Origin: Mrakia gelida
Taxonomy: Eukaryota > Basidiomycota > Tremellomycetes > Cystofilobasidiales > Mrakiaceae
DNA: 64,000 bases
Direction: 5' to 3'
Assembly: GCA_024345305.1 (NCBI GenBank)
Contig: BRON01000006.1
Span: 1,798,001 to 1,862,000, forward strand
The number at the start of each line of letters is the position of its first letter. The stretch's first letter is position 1. Made by a program: the position numbers and the translations under genes. Positions 58,720-64,000 of the stretch are shown here, piece after piece. Under the pieces are notes generated by a model, which saw only the letters and a list, made by a program, of their open reading frames with translations, was not told the DNA's origin and did not search any database.

Positions 58720-61518
58720 CTACTTCGACGTCTTCTGCTTCTTCGCCTCCGCGACTTGCTCCCAAGGGTTCAACCTCTTCTCCGCTTCTCCGCCTCCTGC
58801 GCCCTTCTTCCCTCCCGCACCACCACCATTCCCAGAAGTCTTCGCGTACGCCTCAGCGATGATGCGATCCGCCGACCCATCGAGGAGTTGCGGCGAGTCT
58901 CCACGGAAGTTGACGGCGTAGGCAGACTTAATCTTCGCGACGGACGCGTCTTGAGCTTTTTTGGCGTCGCAGATGGGGGAGGGGTAATCTTTGCCGATGA
59001 TGCAATTCTGTAACAGACGTCAACCAAAAGTATGATTGGGTGAGTACGCGTGAAGAGAAAGGAGGGAGAGAGGGCGAGGGGAGGGGACGAACTGCTTTCT
59101 GTTGAACGGCGAGAGGAGCGAGATGAGGTTCGTAGATGTACTGCGAAGGGGGACGAAGGGTCAGTGGACGACCAAGATCATCGGAATCGTCGTTAAGAGA
59201 AAAACTCACCTTGTCGGGAAAATCCTTCAACTCAGGACAGAACTTCCTCACGAGGGCTCCGGACGCGTCGTACTTCTTGGGGAAGGCAACGGGCGAGTAA
59301 ACTCGGTAGTACATGGAGTAGAAGGCGGAACAGGAGAGCCACATCCAATTTCCAGCTTGAGGACGAGAGCGGAACCAGAAGTCAGCGTCGTCGAGCGACG
59401 ATGGAGGGGAGGAAACGTCGAGCGACTCACCGTTCGCCGCTGGATCCCAATCGAGCAGAAGTTCATCGAAGACCTCGGCTCCTCGCTCCCAGGAGATGTA
59501 TCCTTGACCTCGAGTCAGGAAGCACGCGACCGAATGTCGTCCGAGATGATGGATCCAGCCGGTTTGACGGAGTTGACGCATCTGCGAACGGAGCGAGTGA
59601 AACGAGAGTGAGCGGAGGGAGAGGTCGACGAAGAGCCAGACGCGTCAACGAACCAAGGCGTCGATCCAGGGGAAACCAGTCTTTCCGTGAGTCTGTGGGA
59701 ACGACGAAGCGAGGAAAGGAGGTCAGCTTGCATCGATAGGAGAGACACGAGAGAGGAGCGACGCGAACTCACCCAAGCCTCCAAAAACTCCTCAGCCTCC
59801 TCGTCTTCGTCCCTCGGACGAGGCAGGATCACAGCTCCAGCCGCGTCGTACTTCGTCTCGCACTTCCATCCGATGTATCTGTGCCATAAACGAAGAAGAG
59901 TCAGCTCTCTCCAAACGCGAAAGAGTTCGAAAATCGGAAACGAGAGTGCGAGGCGAGCTCACCGACAGATCTTGTTCCCTCGAATCCTCTCGAAGTTGGG
60001 CACAGCATACTCAGCTGAGATGTACATTTCTCTGAATTTGAGTTGGCCGATGAGGTTCTCAGGCTCCGCCGTGATCTTGACCTGGGTTGAACGAGTCGAG
60101 AAAATAGTGTCAGCCCAACCTCGAGATACAAGAAGCGAAGCGAGAGAGCTAACCTTCTTGTCCTTGTCCTTCGGAGCCTCGTACTCCTTGATCGCTTGGT
60201 TGACCGAGTGGTAGAAGGTCCGAACCGAGAGACATCCGAACCTGTTCCAAACGAAACGCGACGAATCAGCTTGAGGTCCGACGCGTCGTCGTCCGGCGAA
60301 ACCCACCAACTCACTTCAAGAACATGCTCAGAACCGTGGTACTCCCTCCCGTCAAAACCTTCTCCTTCCCCTTCCCCTTCGAACCACCCTGCCCTTCCGA
60401 CCTCCAAACCTCTCCTTCGACGAAATCGCTCAAAACAGCCGCGGGAGACGAGTTGGGTTTCGAGAACCCAGCGATCCAAGCTTTGTTCTTCAACAGCTTC
60501 TCGAGCCTAGCGAGAGCGACGAGTTCACCTCCGGGGATGAGTGGAGGGTCGGCTCGAGGAGGAAGAGAGAGGGATTCGGGCGTTGGGATGGTTATTGTGA
60601 GGGAGTGAGGAGGGAGGAAGCAGGTCGGAGGAGAAGTTCGGTATCCTCCGAGATCGGTGGAGTTAATGTCGAGGGGAGGTTTCCATTCGTTCAGAGGGAG
60701 AAAGCCGAGGGTGGGAAGAGGGATTGGACCCATGGGAGGGAGGGAAGTTGGGATGGGGAGGGGGAGAGGAGGGGAGGGAAGTTTCGTCGCGGCTTTTCCC
60801 CATTGAGCGACGGTGGTCGTAGGAGTGTTGTTATTCTTCTTGATGATGGAGGGGACGTCGTAGAGGGTGTGACCGAGGACTGGGACGACCGTGATCCCGA
60901 GAGAGGTCGCAAGAGCGAGGACCTGCTTGTCTCGTTGAAGCGCGTAGGCGGAGGTGTCCTAAGAATCGGGATCGAATCAGCTTCGCGCTGCTAGAAGCGA
61001 GAGCGCAAACGGACTCACGACTTCATAGACGAGATGAGTAACTCCCTCCCACTTCTTCAACACCCAGTCCCAAACTTTCGTCGGCTCCCCCTTCAAAACG
61101 ACCAGGCGTTGATCCGAATTGAACCTCGTCAACTGATCCGACAGAACCTGCATGGATTCGAGGAGGAACGACCATCGAAGGTGCCCAACTCGATGCGAGT
61201 AGACGTAGGCTGGGTCCCAGGTCCTGGAAGTGGTGAAGAAAGGCGAGGATCAGGACGTGAGCGCTCGAGTTCGAGGGAGGGAGGAGGGCGAGGAGGGATC
61301 GGATGCGAGCTCACCAAACGCAAGTCAGCGTCTCTGGATCGAGTTCGAGGGCCTGAAGATGGAGAATAGAGTAGTCAGTACATCGATGAACATTCCTCCG
61401 AGCTCGAGAAAGACACACGCACCTTCGCAAGACTGGGAGAATCATGAACTCGAAGATCCGTTCGATACCAATGGATCACTCTCGGACGTCCTTGGGGTTT
61501 GACAGAGATCGAAGCCAT
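58720..61518 (-). CDS. (6-4) photolyase / animal-type cryptochrome family flavoprotein
   Basis: FAD-dependent, light-driven repair of UV (6-4) photoproducts or blue-light sensing; nuclear. Twelve exons (61518-61423, 61352-61315, 61223-61019, 60958-60315, 60241-60154, 60081-59963, 59878-59773, 59692-59654, 59581-59431, 59355-59210, 59140-59093, 59007-58720), about 655 residues. The N-terminal antenna domain starts VIHWYRTDLRVHDSPSL. The FAD-binding core shows GKTGFPWIDAL, RQTGWIHHLGRHSVACFLTR (histidines ~456-461, the pair used by (6-4) photolyases), GYISWERGAEVFDELLLDWD, NAGNWMWLSCSAFYSMYYRV and KYIYEPHLAPLAVQ. A Gly-rich, Lys-rich C-terminal extension ends EAKKQKTSK, a plausible nuclear signal. 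One acceptor (before 59355) is AAG, not CAG/TAG. Repair versus photoreceptor role cannot be settled from sequence. Confidence 0.95.
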
Positions 61519-61842
61519 GAATCGTCGAGGAGGGAAGCTGAGATGGCGGCCTAGGTGGGGGGTTTGAGAGGTGAGGAGTTTGCAGAGAATCTCGGGCGGA
61601 GAACGGCTTCGAAGCTGGTCGTTGAAAGTGAGGGAAGGAGGAGTGGCGAGCTCGACTTTCGATCCCCTCCCGCCGAACGAGCCACTCCTCCTTTTTATCC
61701 AGAAAAATGGGTAGATGAAGAGAAGAGCAAACCATATGGATACAACAGATCAAGAAACAGAGATACAGTAGTCAAAACGAAACCCCAACGAGCTGAACGA
61801 AGCGAAACAAAGATGCTAACAAAACTCGCCCTCCGCGTCTGC
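61519..61842. other. Intergenic region photolyase / Stealth gene
   Basis: Promoter of the photolyase and 3' flank of the gene at 61843. No coding sequence supported and no light-response element recognised. Confidence 0.4.
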
Positions 61843-64000
61843 TCAATCGGTCAACTCCCAAACCCCCTTCCCAGGCCAGCGATCCTCCCCCCACTGCCTC
61901 AGCTGTTCTCCCATCCGAGACCTCTGCTCCTCCTTGATGTAAGCGGGGATGTCGTCGTTGACGGCGAGGAGAGCCATCTCCGGTCGACCTTTCATCAGGT
62001 TCGAGAGCTGATTCACTGAGGCGAGAGATCGAAGGGAGGTGAAGTGGGAGGGTGACGAGCCTGGGAAGGAAGTGCGAAGGGGTACGAGTCAGACTGGATT
62101 GAATGAAGGAAGAGGCGCGATATAGGACTCTTTTTTACCCATCGTGTGTCGATATCGACCGAGAAGTCGAAGCGTCCAGTCGAGCAGATCGACTCCCTCC
62201 ATTGGAAGACCCGTCCAGGATGGGAAGAGGGTTTCAAGAGTGAAGTCGGCTTCCTCCCATGCCGGAGTGAGAGGGAGATGAGGGACGTCGTAGATGGGAG
62301 GTCGTTCCGTGGGCGCGTCGTCGACGAGGGAAGGTTGGAAGAACGAGTTGGGTCGAGGGAGGAGGGAGGTGAGTCCTGGTTCGGGAGTGAGGTTGAGGAT
62401 CGCGGTGAGAACTGTAGGAAAGGGAGAACTGGGTCAGCTTCCGAAAGGGCAAAAGAGGGGAGAGGGATGACTCACGTAGATCTCCACAGTAGTCATCTTG
62501 GAACGCGATCCGACGGAACATCCAAACGGCGTCGACTTCCTCCTCCAGATCCTCCGAGGTCCACCAAGAGCCCAAGCACTGATCGAGCTTGAGAGGGTTC
62601 GGTCGTGGCGATGGGAAGGGGATCTTGTGTACTCCAGCGAACGAAGCTGCGGTTGAAGAAAGAGGCGAGAAAGAGACCGTCAGGACTGTTTCGACGCGTT
62701 TGAGTTCGAGCGCTCGCACACTCACAGAACGAGATCTCCGTCGCCTTCATCTCCTCCTCTCCAGCCTTCTCCAAGAAATCGACCACACCCCTTCCCTCCA
62801 ACCCAGATCTCTTGACCAACCCATCTCCCACCCTCCCTTTCCATCCGTCGACTCCCAGAGCAACGAGTTCGGCTCGTTCACGAGCTCCCCAGGTTCCGCC
62901 TGATCGAGCGACGACGTAGGAGAAGAGAAGAGCTTCGCGATAACGCTGACGGATGTAGTGCGTTGCGAGGAAGGCGATTTCGAGCTGGAGAAGAGGATGA
63001 AGGAGGGAAGTCAGGACGCGTCGATCGAAACGCGAGTCGAACCAGAGAGGAGGAGCGAGTGACGAACATCAGGTCCCGAGGTCTTCTGTTCCCTAAACTT
63101 CCGAGACGACGAAGCTAGCAGAGCGTCCTTGAAGGTGATGGAGATCTCATGAAGATGAGGGACGGTAAGAGTCTTGGGGAGGTGAGTGAGGTATTCGATT
63201 CCTCTGTTGACCGAGGGATGTCGTTGTCCTGTTTCGAATCAACGATTCTCGTCAGTCAGTGACCTCGAGGACGTCCAAAAAGAAGATGATGCAAGCTCAC
63301 CAAGCGTCCAAGCAGCCCAATCCAAAGCAGCCCACTCTCCCTCGTCCCCGACCCTCGCGTTCTCCTTGCCCGTCACCTTCAGATCATCCTGCACCTTGAA
63401 CACTGGTCCCAGCAGCTCCGAATGGAAGTCCGACGCCGTCATGGGTCGAACGATGAAGAAATCGTCGTTCATCGAGACGAAGTTGGGGGAGAGAAAAGGG
63501 ACGTTGTGAAGTTGGGATTCGATGGCGAAGGAGTTGAAGGTTGGGAGCGCTCCAGCTTTCCATTCGGGAGATCCGAGATAGATTTCGGAGTGGAAAGCCC
63601 AAGAGATAGGTTTCGGGGATGGGATGGAAGGAGGTGGAGGTGACGAAGGATCCCAGGGACGAGAGACGAGCGACCAGTCGAGCCAGTGAGGGATTTGGCC
63701 TCTGTGCACGCGACCAGACGAAAGCGACGATGTAGGAGTCAGGACACGTCGGATCTTTGGTTTCTCGGAAGATATATAATGGGAGCTCACAAACGTTCGT
63801 TCTCCACCCCACCCTCTACTGGGAAATCCGACCCAACACCTCGAATCGTCCCTCTCGAAGCTCGACCTCCGACGAGTCCTCTCGCGGCGCTCCTCAACGA
63901 AAACCGCATCTCTCCCAGGTTGCTGTAGTGCCTTCGAGCAGGTTTGATGTCGACCGAAGCGAGAGCCGTATCGTAGGCGTTGAGGAAGAGAGGGCCAGTG
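61843..64000 (-). CDS. Stealth-family sugar-phosphate transferase (5' end outside window)
   Basis: Partial: the N-terminus lies beyond 64000. Exons 64000-63791, 63701-63301, 63228-63068, 62984-62726, 62646-62476, 62411-62139 and 62015-61843 close in phase; about 549 codons are visible. Stealth hallmarks: RRHYSNLGEMRFSLRSAARG (CR2 start) and QIPHWLDW; then LPTFNSFAIESQLHNVPFLS with NDDFFIVRPMTASDF (CR2 core); RHPSVNRGIEYLTHLPKTL (CR3 region); and ALLAVNDDIPAYIKEEQR near the C-terminus (CR4). The family includes GlcNAc-1-phosphotransferase and the Cryptococcus xylosylphosphotransferase Xpt1, which act in the Golgi on glycoproteins. In a fungus an Xpt1-like role is the reasonable inference; the donor sugar is not proven. 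An expected N-terminal anchor would be upstream of the window. Confidence 0.88.

Noticed and set aside
1..64000. CRISPR arrays, prokaryotic operons, transposons or phage genes
   Set aside because: No regularly spaced direct repeats, no transposase or integrase-like translation and no long terminal or inverted repeats were seen; the apparent repeats are simple CT- or GA-rich tracts.

Overview
This is nuclear DNA of a fungus, most likely a GC-rich, intron-dense basidiomycete yeast (a red-yeast-like Pucciniomycotina such as the Microbotryomycetes is my guess; the class is inferred, the fungal nature is clear). The evidence is monocistronic genes split by many short introns (mostly 60-190 bases, GTGAGT or GTTCGT donors, CTGAC branch sites, pyrimidine-rich YAG ends), together with core eukaryotic proteins: POL2, REV3, RPS14, Mo25/Hym1 and a Gpt2/Sct1-type acyltransferase. 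I spliced the genes by eye, and for most of them the reading phase closes at every junction.

Layout from left to right. 677-9459 (+) is the catalytic subunit of DNA polymerase epsilon. 9938-11808 (-) is an unrecognised nuclear-looking protein. 12442-13968 (-) and 18109-19690 (+) are two diverged F-box paralogues in inverted orientation; between them lie a third F-box-like gene (14106-15222, +) and a small multi-span membrane protein (16257-17702, +). 20327-23218 (-) is a condensation-type acyltransferase. 24098-26416 (+) is a nucleotide-sugar/triose-phosphate transporter. 26817-27326 (-) is a small mitochondrial-type membrane protein. 27845-29115 (+) is an unknown protein. 29292-29631 is a truncated copy of the RPS14 5' end, followed by HYM1/Mo25 (30142-32769, +) and the intact RPS14 (33493-34504, +). 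34960-36140 (+) is a probable mitochondrial protein and 36445-38441 (+) a coiled-coil protein. 38842-42042 (-) is a CAP10-type (GT90) glycosyltransferase. 43060-50528 (+) is REV3, the polymerase zeta catalytic subunit. 50890-54479 (-) is a glycerol-3-phosphate acyltransferase. 54821-58237 (+) is a Golgi-type apyrase (NTPDase). 58720-61518 (-) is a (6-4)-photolyase/cryptochrome. 61843-64000 (-), cut by the right edge, is a Stealth-type sugar-phosphate transferase.

Two functional themes recur: genome replication and damage tolerance (POL2, REV3, photolyase), and secretory-pathway glycan synthesis (transporter, GT90, apyrase, Stealth protein). Nothing shows them to be co-regulated, and gene order is otherwise ordinary for a eukaryote. 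I see no convincing undescribed multi-gene system. The most unusual items are the truncated RPS14 duplication that keeps its introns, several exons of 8-23 bases, a second intron-donor class (GTTCGT), dense ACGCGT palindromes that often overlap the intron branch site, and two genes (GT90 and the coiled-coil gene) whose frame I cannot close cleanly.
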